A stretch of DNA of 64,000 bases from positions 26,126,001 through 26,190,000 of the forward strand of contig NC_064826.1 in the NCBI RefSeq assembly GCF_024166365.1. The letters are read 5' to 3'. Shown one piece after another: positions 1 through 11,748 of this stretch (position 1 is its first letter; each line of letters starts with the position of its first letter). This DNA is from Elephas maximus indicus. Its lineage: Eukaryota > Chordata > Mammalia > Proboscidea > Elephantidae. The notes below the pieces were generated by a model. It worked only from the letters and a program-made list of their open reading frames with translations, ran no database searches and was not told where the DNA came from. A program made the translations under genes and the position numbers.

Positions 1-1519
1 TTCACTATTTTGACCTTGGGGGCCGTGATTAAAAAAAAAAAAAATGCCCATTTTATTTCAAATGTGCATAAATCAGGGTGGAAAAATGTCTTCTGCTTTA
101 TACCTAGCATGCTTTCCAATATATTGATAACTCACTAGTTTCTTCTGTTTGCTTGCTTGCTTTTGCTGTGTTGTACATCGGCTTTTCAGCCTGAAAATCA
201 AACAACTGAAGCTGGGCAGTCAAATGTGTTAGCACCACACCCCTTTAGGGGCGCCGATGTCACAGGCTCTGGAACAATCCACCTTGTTGACATCACGCTG
301 GGCATTACTGTTCCATGCAGCAGTACAGAGGCAAGTGGCGGGAGGGAAGTTCTGAGTAAGGCCGAGCTGTAGATAGTCACGCTAAGCTAATCATGAACAG
401 AAAGTGGGGAGGACTCTGTACTGGGACTCAGTGACATTTACCTCTTCATCAGCGTCTAGCAAAGTGCTTGGCACATAGGAAGCACTCATCAAATATTTGT
501 TAAATGTTTTGCTAAATATTGGGGATGACTTGATCGTATGGGTTAGCAGTTATTTCTGCCTTATGTAATCAAACCTTAATTCAATAAAAACTGAGTCAGA
601 ATGAATTTTAAGAAATCTGGTCAATCTTTTGATCTTCCTTTCTTTTTTATTTCTTAGAACAAAGATCTTCATTTTCACCACAATGAGAGGCATTTCAAAT
701 GTATCTGAGAGTAAAAACCCTTGGTTAAAAGGCAGGAAATCTGTATTGAGGCCCAGAATGGATAATGTTTGTGCGAATTGGGGCAAATCATTTAAATGTT
801 TGTGCCTCAGTTTCCTCTTAAGTAATAATCCTGTGATCTTTATTTCACATCATTGTTGTGAGAATAAAATACAAGCAGAACTAAGAAAAGTCTTTAAAAA
901 GTACCAATCACTATACAGATTCCGGACTTCCTATTACACGATCATACTTCTGGGACAGAGAACGAACATTAAAGAATCCATCCCATTTGGTTGTCTGTCT
1001 CCACAAGCAGACAAATGTTTTAGTCCATGCAGACTGTGGTGTTAAGCACTTCAGGGCATGCCATGACGGATGGAACATGCAGTTCTAGTCCTTGAGAAGC
1101 TTATCACTGCATAGAGAACAGAGAAGTGGAAAAGCCAGAGTTTGGTAAGAGAGGAAACACACAGGGAGGATGTGGGAGTGGGGAGAAGGATCAGAGAACA
1201 GACACACAAACACATTTTGAAAAGGAGAAAATGGTTTTACGTTACTGGAGTATTCAAGTCCTTTAAGAGCCTTTTTTTTGTTTGTTTTCCTATTCTATTC
1301 CTACCTCTTACCTATCCCAAATTGATGATGTTAAGGCAAAGAAGCCTTCACTCTTCTTACTGTTTATTTGTTATAAACCAAACAACCATAATTAAGACTG
1401 TACAAAAGAGCTTTATATTGACAACCTAAGTAAATGTTGAATTACTGAAAATTTAATATTGTATTCTGCTCTTTCGGAAAAGAATTGATCTTTTCACCTC
1501 TAGCTGTTATGGCTTGTTA
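1..1519. other. Intergenic DNA with MIR relics, no recognised gene
   Basis: A more GC-rich block at 190-372 carries an open frame on both strands but no recognisable protein. About 415-505 resembles the 3' part of a MIR (a lagging 'TGGCACATAGGAAGCACTCA'-type core). About 765-900 resembles a MIR body (GTGCCTCAGTTTCCTC followed by TTGTTGTGAGAATAAA). The remainder is AT-rich unique sequence. Confidence 0.5.
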
Positions 1520-1552
1520 ATTGAAGCTGCTTCTGCATAATGACAATGTATT

Positions 1553-2248
1553 AAATAATAAGTATTATGGATTAAACCTCAACATAAAGAAAACAAAAAT
1601 CCTCACAACTGGACCAATGAGAAACATCATGATAAACGGAGAAAAGATTGAAATTGTCAAGGATTTCATTTTACTTGGATCCACAATCAACAGCCATGGA
1701 AGCATCAGTCAAGAAATCAAAAGACACATTGCGTTAGGTAAATCTGCTGCAAAGGACCTCTTTAAAGTGTTGAAGAGCAAAGATGTCACCTTGAAGACTA
1801 AGGTGCACCTGACCCAAGCCATGGTATTTTCAATCGCATCATACGCATGTGAAAGCTGGACAATGAATAACGAAGACCGAAGAAGAATTGATGCCTTTAA
1901 ATTGTGTTGGCGAAGAATACTGAACATACCATGGCCTTCCAAAAGAAAGAACAAATCTGTCTTGGAAGAAGTACAACCAGAATGCTCCTTAGAAGCAAAG
2001 ATGGCGAGACTGCGTCTTGCATACTTTGGACATGTTGTCAGGAGGGATCAGTCCCTGGAGAAGGACATCATGCTTGGCAGAGTACAGGGTCAGAGGAAAA
2101 GAGGAAGACCCTCAACGAGGTGAGCAGCAATGAGCTCAAGCATAACAACGATTGTAAGGATGGCACAGGACCGGGCAGTGTTTTGTTGTGCTGTGCATAG
2201 GGTCGCTATGAGTCGGAATGGACTCGACAGCACCTAACAACAACAACA
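1553..2248 (+). mobile_element. RTE-class LINE, 5'-truncated, ORF2 C-terminal part and 3' UTR
   Basis: An open frame ending at 2123 encodes the C-terminal part of an RTE ORF2 protein, with stretches such as KTKILTTGP, SYACESWT, ILNIPW and KRGRPSTR. The 3' UTR continues to the tail CACCTAACAACAACAAC. This tail is typical of the afrotherian RTE. It is one of the least damaged RTE fragments here, although lacking the reverse transcriptase core. Confidence 0.9.
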
Positions 2249-2389
2249 TGAACAGCATTTTAACATTACCTGTTACAGAAGAAATTATAAACTTACCATA
2301 CTAAAAATTCAGAAATTTTAGTGTAGATCCATCCTTTCTACCATTAAAAGGTCCTACACTTACCCATTTTACATTCAGATCTTTATTTT

Positions 2390-2930
2390 CTTACATTTCA
2401 CATTTGGTATCTGGGAGGGCAAGTCCTCCATCAAAACATTTCTTTTAAAAATATTTTTGTTTCACACATTGTTTCTTGCAGATTGCTTTTAGTGTCATCT
2501 AGTCAAAATGAAATTGTAACTGAGATTACACACACAGGAGATTCCTTTGGGAAGAACTGACATCTCTACAACATTGAATTTCCCCATCCAGAAATACGGT
2601 ATGTCTCAATTTATTCAAAACTTTTCTTTTGAAGTAAGTAAAATTTTCATAGTTTTTTTTTTTTTAAGTCTTGTATATTTTTAAGGACACCCTGGTAGCA
2701 TAGTGGTTAAGTACCACAGCTGCTAACCAAGTGATCAGCAGTTCAAATCCCTCAGGTGCTCCTTGGAAACTCTATGGGGCAGTTCTTTGTTCTACAGGGT
2801 TGCTATGAGTCGGAATCAATTCGAAGGCAATGCGTTTTGGTATATTTTTAAAGTATTTATTCCTCGACATTTTGTAATTTATTTCTTTGTAAATAGAGTT
2901 ATTCCGGCTCCCTTTCCTTCCCCACCCCGC
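2390..2930 (-). mobile_element. Ancient L1 ORF2 fragment, interrupted by AfroSINE
   Basis: The stretch GACATCTCTACAACATTGAAT and following bases match, in reverse orientation, the L1 ORF2 region before the 3' end. The AfroSINE at 2685-2839 splits it. Limits are approximate because the copy is very diverged. Confidence 0.5.
2685..2839 (+). mobile_element. AfroSINE with 12-bp target-site duplication
   Basis: tRNA-derived head (GGTAGCATAGTGGTTAAG, A-box-like) and tail ATGAGTCGGAATCAATTCG. GTATATTTTTAA occurs at 2673-2684 and again at 2840-2851, which fixes the ends. Confidence 0.93.
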
Positions 2931-3782
2931 CACCCCACTATATTTGTCCAACTTTGTATGTTTATTTTGATTTATCTGCCTATCTGAACTTTCATTTGTT
3001 CTAATGCTTTTAGGTTAATTTTCTTAGCTTTTCTACTTTTTGTATACAGTGCCTCAATGCTAAGGAGTTAGAAATCTTAGGAGAAATATTAGACTAGCTT
3101 GTTAGAAAAAAAATAAAGAGACATAGATTCTTCTACAAAATATTTAGAACAAGAAATTAGTATGTAAGCACTAGCCTGGACCCCACCCCCAGATACCCTG
3201 ATGTAATTCCTGGGCATCAGGATTCTAAAAACTCTGCAGGAGCTTCTAATGTGTAGCCAAGCTTGGGAACCATTGTCATAGTGATCTAAAATAACATACA
3301 CTCTGTCATGCAAAAAAAAAAAAACAAAAAAACTTTCTTTCCTACTTGTTAGGTTTGTTCTTTCATTTATCTAACTCCTGGTTTTAGAGAAAAATCTTGT
3401 TCTTACCTGTCCCCATTCTTACTTGGCCTCAAAAGCTTATTCATTCATTCAACAGATATTTGTTTAACAGTGTTCTAAGTACTCAGGGTATAGCAGTGAA
3501 TAAAATATCACCACCGAATATGCATGGCCTTTTACCTGTTTGAAGGCAAAACTGACAGTATATGTCTCGGATTGAAAGTTAGGTTTGTGAGAGGCAGGTC
3601 TGGGTTTTTGGTTTGCCTCCACTCCTACACTTAACAATGCCAAAGGTGGTCAGATGGTAAAGTGGTGCTGTTATTTGGTAAGTCAGTTGTTGATGATGCT
3701 CTGGCTTTGAGTTCAAAGTGTAAGGAATTTCATGGCTCTCCATAGAGGCTGTCAGACCCCCTGTCATCTTCCACTGTCTGAC
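2930..3782. other. Unique intergenic sequence with one old repeat
   Basis: Mostly AT-rich sequence without coding signals. About 3430-3510 (ATTCATTCAACAGATATTTG onward) is a widespread ancient mammalian repeat motif of L2/MIR type. Confidence 0.4.
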
Positions 3783-3940
3783 CCCAAACCAAACCCACTG
3801 CCGTTGAGTCGATTCCGACTGATCCAATAGGACAGAGTAGAACTGCCCCATAGAGTTTCCAAGGAGCGCCTGGTGGATTCGAACTGCCGACCTCTTGGTT
3901 AGCAGCTGTAGTACTTAACAACTATACCACCAGGGTGTCC
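3783..3940 (-). mobile_element. AfroSINE, full length
   Basis: Runs from AAACCAAACCCACTGCCGTTGAGTC to ACCACCAGGGTGTCC on the + strand. CTGTCT flanks both ends, a short target-site duplication. Confidence 0.92.
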
Positions 3941-4394
3941 GCTGTCTAGTGAGGATCATTTCCTCTAAGCAGTGTTTTAAGTGCACTTGAAACACTCGTG
4001 CTGTGAGACATGTAACACCTCTTCCCTGCGAAGAGCCAAAGGAAGCCAGTGGGAGTCAAATACCGCCTGGCTATTTATTGAGTTATTTGTCAGTGAAAGT
4101 TAATTCTAAACTGATATATGTTCCATCACAAGCTGAAGCTGCCCATGCGTGAAAGCCACCACCATCTAGTGGGAGGAGCATCACAAAGAAATGGACGTCC
4201 ACTGGTTTGCTTTCCAATCCAGTATTTTGAACTCTTTTCTAAGATTTCAGAATGCTTTGTGAATGCATTGGTCTCTTTTCATAACAGACTTAACCAGTTG
4301 GTCCCTTACTGAGTCCCAACAGTGAGTTTTGGAGAGGTTTGCTGCCTATAATCACCAGAATTATAATGATGGCTAATATTTGTTGAGTTCTTGG

Positions 4395-4531
4395 TATCTG
4401 GAGGTGCCTCAGAAGAAAGGCCTGGATATCTACTTCCAAAAGATCATAGCCATTGAAAACCCTATGGAGCGTAGTTCTAATCTGACACACGTGGGGTGGC
4501 CATGAGTCAGAATTGACTCAATGGCAACTGT
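4395..4531 (+). mobile_element. AfroSINE, diverged subfamily, 5'-truncated
   Basis: GGTGCCTCAGAAGAAAGGCCTGG...CCATGAGTCAGAATTGACTC has the AAAGGCCTGG internal motif also seen at 4.6 and 59.5 kb, which marks a separate subfamily. Confidence 0.8.
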
Positions 4532-4569
4532 TTGGGGGCAGAGGTTGTTATAACTAAGAACTATGCAAG

Positions 4570-4765
4570 CCCAAGAGTCCCTGGGTGGTGCAAAGAAGTT
4601 AAGTGCTTGACTACCAACTGAAGGTTTGGTGGTTTAAACCCACCCACAGATGCCTTGGAAGAAAGGCCTGGTGATGGGCTTCTAGAAGGTCACAACCCTA
4701 TGAAGTGCAGCTCTACTCTGCACCATATGGGGTCGCCATAGTTGGAATTGAATGGAGGGCAACTT
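4570..4765 (+). mobile_element. AfroSINE of the AAAGGCCTGG subfamily, near full length
   Basis: Starts GAGTCCCTGGGTGGTGCAAA, contains GAAAGGCCTGGTGATGGGCT and ends near a 14-T run. It lies about 40 bases from the preceding copy in the same orientation. Confidence 0.85.
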
Positions 4766-4784
4766 TTTTTTTTTTTTCTGGCCG

Positions 4785-5020
4785 TAGAAGTTCTTTTCTT
4801 CCTTTAAGACCCAACCTCCCTTCTCCATCTCTATGAAGTTTTTCTAATTCTGCCAGAGCCTCTCTTTTTCCTCCTTTATTTCCCTCTGGTATTTTGTTTG
4901 TTTGCCTTGTATTGTAATTATTTATGTACATGTCTTACACTGGGCTTTTATTGTAACCTCTCTGAGGAGAGGGAGTGTAAGACGTGGGCTTTGTACAATG
5001 TGGGTGTCAATAAAAGTGAA
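4785..5020 (+). repeat. L2-type LINE 3' fragment
   Basis: The pattern 'CTTTAAGACCCAACC...GTATTGTAATTATTTATGTACATGTCT...' matches the conserved 3' region of mammalian L2. GTCTTACAC (4931-4939) and GTGTAAGAC (about 4975-4983) form a short inverted repeat inside it. Confidence 0.55.
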
Positions 5021-6221
5021 TTGAATTGAAGGCCTGGGGACCTAAACAATGGCAAGAGAAACCTGCAGCTTCATCATTCATTCTGTGTTCTCACTTAAAC
5101 TGAACGGCTAAATAGGGTTCTTACAAAAGACAAACTGGGACTCTTAAGCCAAATCCTCGATGCGTTCTATAGCACAATAGATTTGTTCTTAATAAAGACC
5201 TAGTGAATAATTTAATTTGTGTGATTCACCATAATTAACTCAGCTCCCAGGAGTTGAAGGAATTACAGATTTGCGATCCCTTCGTACCAGGCAGGTTGCA
5301 AACTAGCTCTGAGTTAATTTTTAACTTTCATTTGGCTACAATTATCTATCAAGCCCTGAAGCAAGACTCAAGTGAAGATTAAGCAGAAGAAAAAAAGTAG
5401 AAAACCTATTCAGGGTCTTTCTGAGACTATTTATAGAGAGTTTATTTTGCATAGAAGTGAATTGGTAATAAAGAATTCATAGAATAAACATATAACTATT
5501 GTAATCTCAATAGTGATTCAAGCAATAGAGAAATTTAACAATAGTTATACGCCTTAAAAATAAATTCACAATCCTTATTCTTAAATGATAATGAAGATAT
5601 TTTTGTCCAAGTTGTTTCCAGTTAAACTTTGAAATTACCAAGGGAAAACATGCTGTTAGTATGGAATCAATGTGTTCAAATATAATTAGTAAAATAAACA
5701 TGACTCACATTTTTATATATTGGATATCATTAACTGTTAATATTGTTACTTGACTCTGCATACAAAATAACTTAGTTATAAACTGTGTCATCAGAGATTT
5801 ATATTAATGAAGAAGCACAAACCTGAGTGTTTCAGAAAAGTTGCTTAAAATAACAAATAGGACTTCATAAAGTTTAAAGGAAAGATAGCAACAATTCAGT
5901 AGACTGAACCTTTACGAGAAGGGTAGATTTTAGCACACAAGGTCTCACTGAGAAAGAAAGTGCGAAGCATTGAAGGACATCATGATGGTACACAGCAATC
6001 TCTCTTATGAGTTCCGATATTACAAGGGATATACAAAAGATGACGGAGGGCTTCATAATAAGGATAAGTATAAAGACACACAGTAATAGTGTTAGGAAAA
6101 CTAAAGCCTCAGATTAATCGAGTGCAAAAATGAATGAATAGTTGTGATGGTTGCAACACAATGGATGCAATTAATGCCACTGAATTATACATGTTAAAAT
6201 TGGTGAAATGTTTTATATATA
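5021..6221. other. AT-rich intergenic sequence, nothing recognised
   Basis: No splice-framed open reading frame, RNA gene or repeat that I recognise. It ends in a short (TA)n run at about 6210-6222 which precedes an RTE insertion. Confidence 0.4.
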
Positions 6222-6225
6222 TATA

Positions 6226-6600
6226 TTTGTTGTTGTGGTTGTTAGGTGCTGTCGAGTCGGTTCTGACTTATAGCAACCCTACGCACAACAGAATGTCACA
6301 CTGCCCGGTCCTGAGCCATCCTCACAATCGTTGTCATGCTTGAGCTCATTGTTGCAGCCATTGTGTCAATCTACCTCGTTGAGGGTCTTTCCCTTTTCTG
6401 CTGACCCTGTACTCTGGCAAGCATGATGTCCTTCTCTAGGGACTGATCCCTCCTGACAACATGTCCAAAGCATATTAGATGCAGTCTCACCAACCTTACT
6501 TCCAAGGAGCACTCTGGCTGTACTTCTTCCAAGACAGATTTGTTTGTTCTTTTGGCAGTCCATGGTATATTCAATATTCTTTGCCAACACCACAATTCAA
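6226..6600 (-). mobile_element. RTE-class LINE 3' fragment
   Basis: Starts TGTTGTGGTTGTTAGGTGCTGTCGAGTCGG, the reverse of the RTE tail, and continues through the end of ORF2 to CCAACACCACAATTCAAA. It sits inside a (TA)n tract shared with the neighbouring SINE. Confidence 0.9.
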
Positions 6601-6610
6601 ATATATATAT

Positions 6611-6768
6611 ACACCGTGGTGGCACAGTGGTTAACAGCTCGGCTGCTAACCAAATGGTTGGCAGTTCGAATCCACCAGCCACTCATTGGAAACCCTAAAG
6701 AGTAATTCTACTCTGTCCTATAGAGTCGCTATGAGTCAGAATTGACTGGGTGGCACCAGGTTTGGTTT
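6611..6768 (+). mobile_element. AfroSINE, full length, next to RTE fragment
   Basis: Starts CGTGGTGGCACAGTGGTTAACAGC and ends TTGACTGGGTGGCACCAGGTTTGG. TATATATA-rich sequence lies on both sides, probably the target-site duplication. Confidence 0.92.
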
Positions 6769-7219
6769 TTATATACATATATATTACCACAATTGAAAAA
6801 TGAATGAATGAATCAGCAAGTAACATTTATTTGTAAGGAGAACTTAAAGGCCGAGAAAGAGGAGAAGGATGAAACAGGCATTTGTAGTGGGCTCAACAGT
6901 GTCCTCCCCAAATTCATGTTCGTCGGGAACATCAGAATGTGACCTTATTTGGAAACAGGGTCTTTCCAGATGTAATTAGTCAAGGATTTTTAAAAATAAT
7001 TTATTTTATTTCTGTTGTTGTTGAGAATATACACAAGACATATGCCCATTCAACAGCTTCTACATGTACAATTCAGTGACATTGATTACACCCTTTGAGT
7101 CCTGCAACCATTCTCACTCTCCTTTTCTGAGTTGTTCCTCCCCTGTTCACATAAATTCACTGCCCCCTAAGGGTCCTATCTAACCTTTTGAGTTGCTGTT
7201 GTCAATTGGATCCCATTTA

Positions 7220-7430
7220 CCAAGAAACCAAACCCAGTGTCTTTGAGTAGATTCCTACTCATAGTGACCCTATAGGACAGAGTAGAACTGCCCATAGGGT
7301 TTCAAAGGCTTCAATCCTCATGGAAGCAGACTGCCACATTCTTTCTCCTGCCTAACAGCTGGTGGGTTCAAACCTCAGACCTTTCAGCTAGCAGCCTAGT
7401 GCTTTATTTACTGCACCACCAGGGCTCCTT
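7220..7430 (-). mobile_element. AfroSINE, long form (about 210 bp)
   Basis: AAACCAAACCCAGTGTCTTTGAG to CACCACCAGGGCTCC, with the extra internal GCAGACTGCCACATTCTTTCTCC block that distinguishes the long form from the about 160-bp form. Confidence 0.9.
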
Positions 7431-7537
7431 TATAGATAGTTCTTAAAATAACATAACGCTTAAGGCAGACAGTCTTTACTAGTTAACCTATTGTTTGATT
7501 TTAAGAAGACTTCAGGGGATGTTTTTGATTTAAGGTC

Positions 7538-8478
7538 TGTGAGGAACTTTTAAATTTTGAGGTGCCGGTAGGTCTAATTGGGGAGATTTCAGAACTAAAA
7601 TTAAGCACTCCATTCAGAAATAAAACTGAGGGTTTTACTTCTATACTCCTGATAACCATTCGACTTCTTTTACAGCTGCCGGTTTGAAAAACAAAGCTTG
7701 GTCCTGCTTGTTATGTTAAGAGTGTTCCCACAGCTGGCCTTAGAAAAAGTTTCATTGAGCTGTTAAAGTAAATTAGAGCCTATAGATAAAAACATATAGA
7801 TTAAAAAAATATAGATAAAAAGTTTTAAAAAACTACCTTAGAAATTCCCCAGCTAGGGCCTAGGCATTATCTCTTTTCTCTCAGCGAAACCCTTCTCAGT
7901 CAAGTCAATTCTGACTCACAGCGACCCTGTAGGACAGAGTAGAACTGCCCTATAGGGTTTCCAAGGAGTGGCTGGTGGATTCTGACCGCCAACCTTTTGG
8001 TTAGCAGCCGTAACTCTTAACCACTGTGCCACCAGGGCTTCCTCAGCTAAATAAGCATAGTTTATTTACACTTTCCTGTCAGTTCTATGTCCAAGGATTC
8101 CAATTAAGTTGGCCCAGCTGCAAATATATCACTATCTTCATATCGCTAAACTTTCCTGTTAAAATCGTTTATACTTGACATTTTAGAAGTATCACCTTAG
8201 TTAAATTGTATCAAAATTTGAAAGATTTGTGTTAGACTAGAAATTGATGTAAAGAAAGTTTCACAGTTAATTGTAAATCTCACCTCCTTTCCTACTTTGG
8301 TGTGAAATTGTTATCTGAACTCACTCTACTTGTTAAATAGCTCTTGGTTTTTCCTGTAAAGCAGAGCACACCGTTACAGTTAAACTGAACACATGCTTTC
8401 CTGCGATTTATTCCTTCAATAAATTTTGTTTGTTCGAATATCCAATTAGAATATTGGTCCAGTGACTTCATGAGGACA
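7538..8478 (+). mobile_element. Solo LTR of an unidentified endogenous retrovirus-like element
   Basis: The segment breaks the LINE copy cleanly, begins TGTGAGG and ends GGACA, with AGGT repeated on both flanks (7533-7536 and 8479-8482), as expected of a solo LTR. AATAAA at 8418-8423 sits about 55 bases before the right end, which suits the R region of an LTR in + orientation. An AfroSINE (7888-8043) splits it; without that SINE it is about 0.78 kb. No coding sequence remains. Confidence 0.6.
7888..8043 (-). mobile_element. AfroSINE inside the solo LTR
   Basis: CCCTTCTCAGTCAAGTCAATTCTGACTCACAGCG to CACCAGGGCTTCCTC. It is the innermost and therefore youngest insertion of this nest on that branch. 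Confidence 0.9.
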
Positions 8479-8902
8479 AGGTTTAAAAATTGTCTCGGGC
8501 AATAGTTTCAGGGGTTCATCTAGTCTCCATGCTCCAGAAATCAGTTACGCACCTTGAGATGAAATCATTCTGGACCCTAAATCCAATGGTTAGTATCTTT
8601 ATAAGAGAATGGAGAGGGACCTTTACACACAGAGAAGTAGGGAAGACGACCATGTGATGATGGAGGCAGAGATTGGAGTTACGTGGCCACAGAACAAGAA
8701 ACTCCAGGAGCCACCAGAAGCTGGGAGAGGCAAAGTAGAATTCTGTTCTTCCCTGGAGCCATTAAAAGGAGTGTGGCCCGAACAACACCTGGATGTTGAA
8801 CTTCTGGCCACCAGAACTGTGAGAAAACAAATTTCTGTTGTTTTAAGCTACCCAGCTTGTGGTGATTTGTTATGGCGGCCCTAGGACATGCGTGCTGATA
8901 CA

Positions 8903-9949
8903 TTCATAGCTTGGGAGAATGGCAAATGTCAGAATGACAGCTGTCTAAACCAAGGCAAGCGCTTCTTAGAGACTGAAAAACATGCAGCTCTGACCACAGA
9001 AACACTGTGCTAAGTTCTGAGCAACACAGAATGGAAGAGGCATCAGGAAGCTTGGGCTGAATAAATGTTGTTATGATTTTTCCAACTGATAGAGAACATA
9101 AGCATGTACTTTGTGAGCAATTAGGACAGGAATAGCTTACCCGGTATGAGTTATGAATAGCTTTTATCATTTCAGCAATATTCTACTGTTAAGTGATCTT
9201 TTTATTCATTCAACGTTTTTTAAGTATTTTCTATGTGCACAGTGTTATGCTTAGTATTTTCTTCCAAAAGGGATATCAGTAAACAAACAAGCAAAAATAC
9301 TGATACACAAAGATCATGATCTCTACAATTCCTTCGACAAAAACTTCTAACAGCCCTTGGGAAAAGATACAAAAATATGAGATGGAGAACTGTCAGTGGG
9401 TAGCGGGCTTAAGACTGAGTAACGATACCCATGAGATCTTAAAAATCAGCTGATGTCCGTTTGACTTTCTATTGTTCTATTGTTCAGTGACTTTGAGCAG
9501 TGAATTCTGGGGTCTTCAAAAACTGGGGAGAGAATTTTCATATAAAGAATTATAGTTGACTTACAATGATACAATGACAAAATGTCATGCATTGAAATGA
9601 ATCTGAATAAACAAGTGGAGCTAAAATAAAAGTGCATATCATCATGATGTGTTCATCTATCTTAAGTGAACCAAAAGTAAGACCCTAACTTTTCTAACAG
9701 CTGATGCTAGTTACAGAAGTATTTAATGCAAAAAATCGTCCTTGGCCCTCAAGAGTGACAGTTCTTAGTAACAAAATAAGAATAAACAACATCTTCCACA
9801 AATAATATGTAACATTATTGCTAGTATTTTTATTAACACTCAAAATCATCTCAATATATGGGAATAATGGGGAAAGTCCAACAATAGAATTTATCAATGA
9901 TATATTAAGGCCTTCCATTTAAGTTCAAGATATCAGTCACATAAGTACA
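8903..9949. other. Intergenic AT-rich sequence
   Basis: No gene recognised. About 9200-9300 has an ancient-repeat motif (TTATTCATTCAAC onward). The rest shows no feature I can support. Confidence 0.4.
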
Positions 9950-10502
9950 TGAAGTGAAGACCTGATTTAATAGCCAATAATATGCCCAAAGAAAGTAAAC
10001 TTTGTGTTTCCAGGTTAAAAAAAATCACTTCTAAGGGAAAAACACAATCTTATATTGTATTTCTCCAAAGCAAAATACTCAAGGAAAGAAAATATGAGCC
10101 AATAATTTTATATCTAGCCATGCTGTCATTCAAGTGTAAAGGCTACAAGCAAACACAAAAGTTTTGAAAGTATAAGACTCAGGTTATGTTTGTCCCATAA
10201 GACCTTCTTAAGGAAACTGCTAGAGGATTATTAGCAAACGAGAAACACTGGGGTAACTATGACAAATGGATTAGCAGTGAACATTGAAAATATTTACTGT
10301 AAAACTAATAATAAAAAATATAGAGATTAGGGTTACTGGACATAATGTTAATATTATATGCCCTGCCAATATAGAAATGATACAACTAACATAAATTTGG
10401 GAGACAAAAGAACAAGAATGTAAGAACGATATTATCCGGAGTGGAGGAGTAGCTGGGAGTAAAATACATGAATTAAATCTGACATATTAATTAAGGGAAG
10501 TA
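9950..10502 (+). repeat. Ancient L1 (L1M-type) 3' UTR fragment
   Basis: A-rich sequence with the pattern AATTTTATATCTAGCC, TAAGGAAACTGCTAGAGG and repeated TAATAATAAAA is typical of old mammalian L1 3' ends. Identification is by pattern only. Confidence 0.45.
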
Positions 10503-11427
10503 TCAGAAAAGGTGTATGTCAGGGTGTGTCCTTTCATCATACTTATTCAATCTACATGCTGAGCAAATAACTCAAGAAGCTGGACTATATGAAGAACAGG
10601 GCATTAGGATTGGAGGAAGGCTCATTAACAACCTGCGTGCGATACGCAAATGACTCAACCTTGCTTGGTGAAAGCAAAAGAGGACTTGAAGCACTTACTG
10701 ATGTAGATCCAGGATGACACCCTTCAGTATGTATTACACCTCAGCATAAAGAAAACAAAAATCCTCACAACTGGACCAATAAGCAACCTCATGATAAATG
10801 GAGAAAAGATTGAAGTTGTCAAGGACTTCATTTTACTTGGATCCACAACCAACACCCATTGAAACAGCAGTGAAGAAATCAAATGACATATTGCCTTGGG
10901 CAAATCTGCTGCAAAAGACCTCTTTAAAGCTTTAAAAAGCAAAGGTGTCACCTTGAGAACTGTGGTGCGCCTGATCCAAGCCATGATATTTTTTAATTGC
11001 CTCATATGCATTTGCAAGCTGGAAAATGAATAAGGAACACTGGAAAAAAATTGATGCATTTGAATTATGGTGTTGCCAAAGAATATTGAATACATCACAG
11101 ACTGCCAGAAGTGTGAACAGATCTGTCTTGGAAGAAGTACAGCCAGAATGTTCCTTAGAAGCAGGGATGGCAAGATTTCATCTTAAGTACTTAGGACACG
11201 TTATCAGGAGGGACCAGTCCCTGGAGAAGGACATCATGTTTGGTAAAGCAGAGGGTCAACGAAAAAGAGGAAGACCTTCAACAGGATGGACTGACACAGT
11301 GACTGCAACGATGGGCTCAAACATAGCCATGAGTGTAAGAATAGCGCAGGACCAGGCAGCGTTTTGTTCTGTTGTACATAGGGTCGTTTTGGGTTGGAAT
11401 CGACTCGTTGGCATCTAACAACAACAG
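10503..11427 (+). mobile_element. RTE-class LINE, 5'-truncated, broken ORF2
   Basis: Starts just before the RT core (GGTGTATGTCAGGGTG...; the ADD box region at about 10640 is damaged to ATGCGATACGCAAATGACTCA-like sequence), runs through [12 protein letters not shown] and KRGRPSTG and ends with the CATCTAACAACAACAGC tail. Several frame changes make it a pseudogene. Confidence 0.9.
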
Positions 11428-11748
11428 CATAAGTGTACTTAACATACAAAGGTAAACCTAAGAAAGATAATTTCTTTTTTCCTTTTTTTTTTTTTCACTA
11501 AAATCAAGTTTGAGGAAGAGATGAAGGAGAGGGAGGAGGCAGAAGGAACATTATAACTTTATCAATTTTTTTCCAAGAAACAGTGTCTAGAAAAATTGAA
11601 AACCAAAGAATTACATAATATGAATATAAAGTTAATCACTTAATCAAAAATGCAAACCTTTCTAAATATCTGAAGAACTATATAAAATATAAAAACACTG
11701 TACAGAGAAAAAGTATTTTGTAAGCACTACAAAAAACAGTAAACTTAC

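Larger units (their letters stand above)
6987..8538 (-). mobile_element. 5'-truncated LINE 3' end (GAGAATATACAC family), itself interrupted
   Basis: The body (6987-7220, 7431-7537 and 8479-8538) matches copies at 39.9 and 52.8 kb, with GTTGAGAATATACAC and CTTCTACATGTACAATTCAGTGAC. The T-rich left end is an inverted A tail. Imperfect duplications AATTAGTCAAGGA (6974-6986) and AATCAGTTACGCA (8539-8551) flank it, 9 of 13 bases matching. The family is probably an L1 3' UTR but I cannot prove this. Confidence 0.65.
6883..8902 (+). mobile_element. MaLR (MLT1-type) LTR split by a nest of later insertions
   Basis: The left part (6883-6986) reads TGTAGTGGGCTCAACAGTG...GACCTTATTTGGAAACAGGG; the right part (8552-8902) contains CCCTAAATCCAATGGTTAG, CCAGAACTGTGAGAAAACAAATTTC and ends CTGATACA. 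Both are hallmark MLT1-family LTR segments in the correct order. Everything between is a younger insertion. The open frame at 8609-8884 is part of this LTR, not a gene. Confidence 0.8.

Noticed and set aside
8609-8884. 91-codon open frame resembling a gene
   Set aside because: It lies wholly in the right half of the MaLR LTR and has no independent coding signal.
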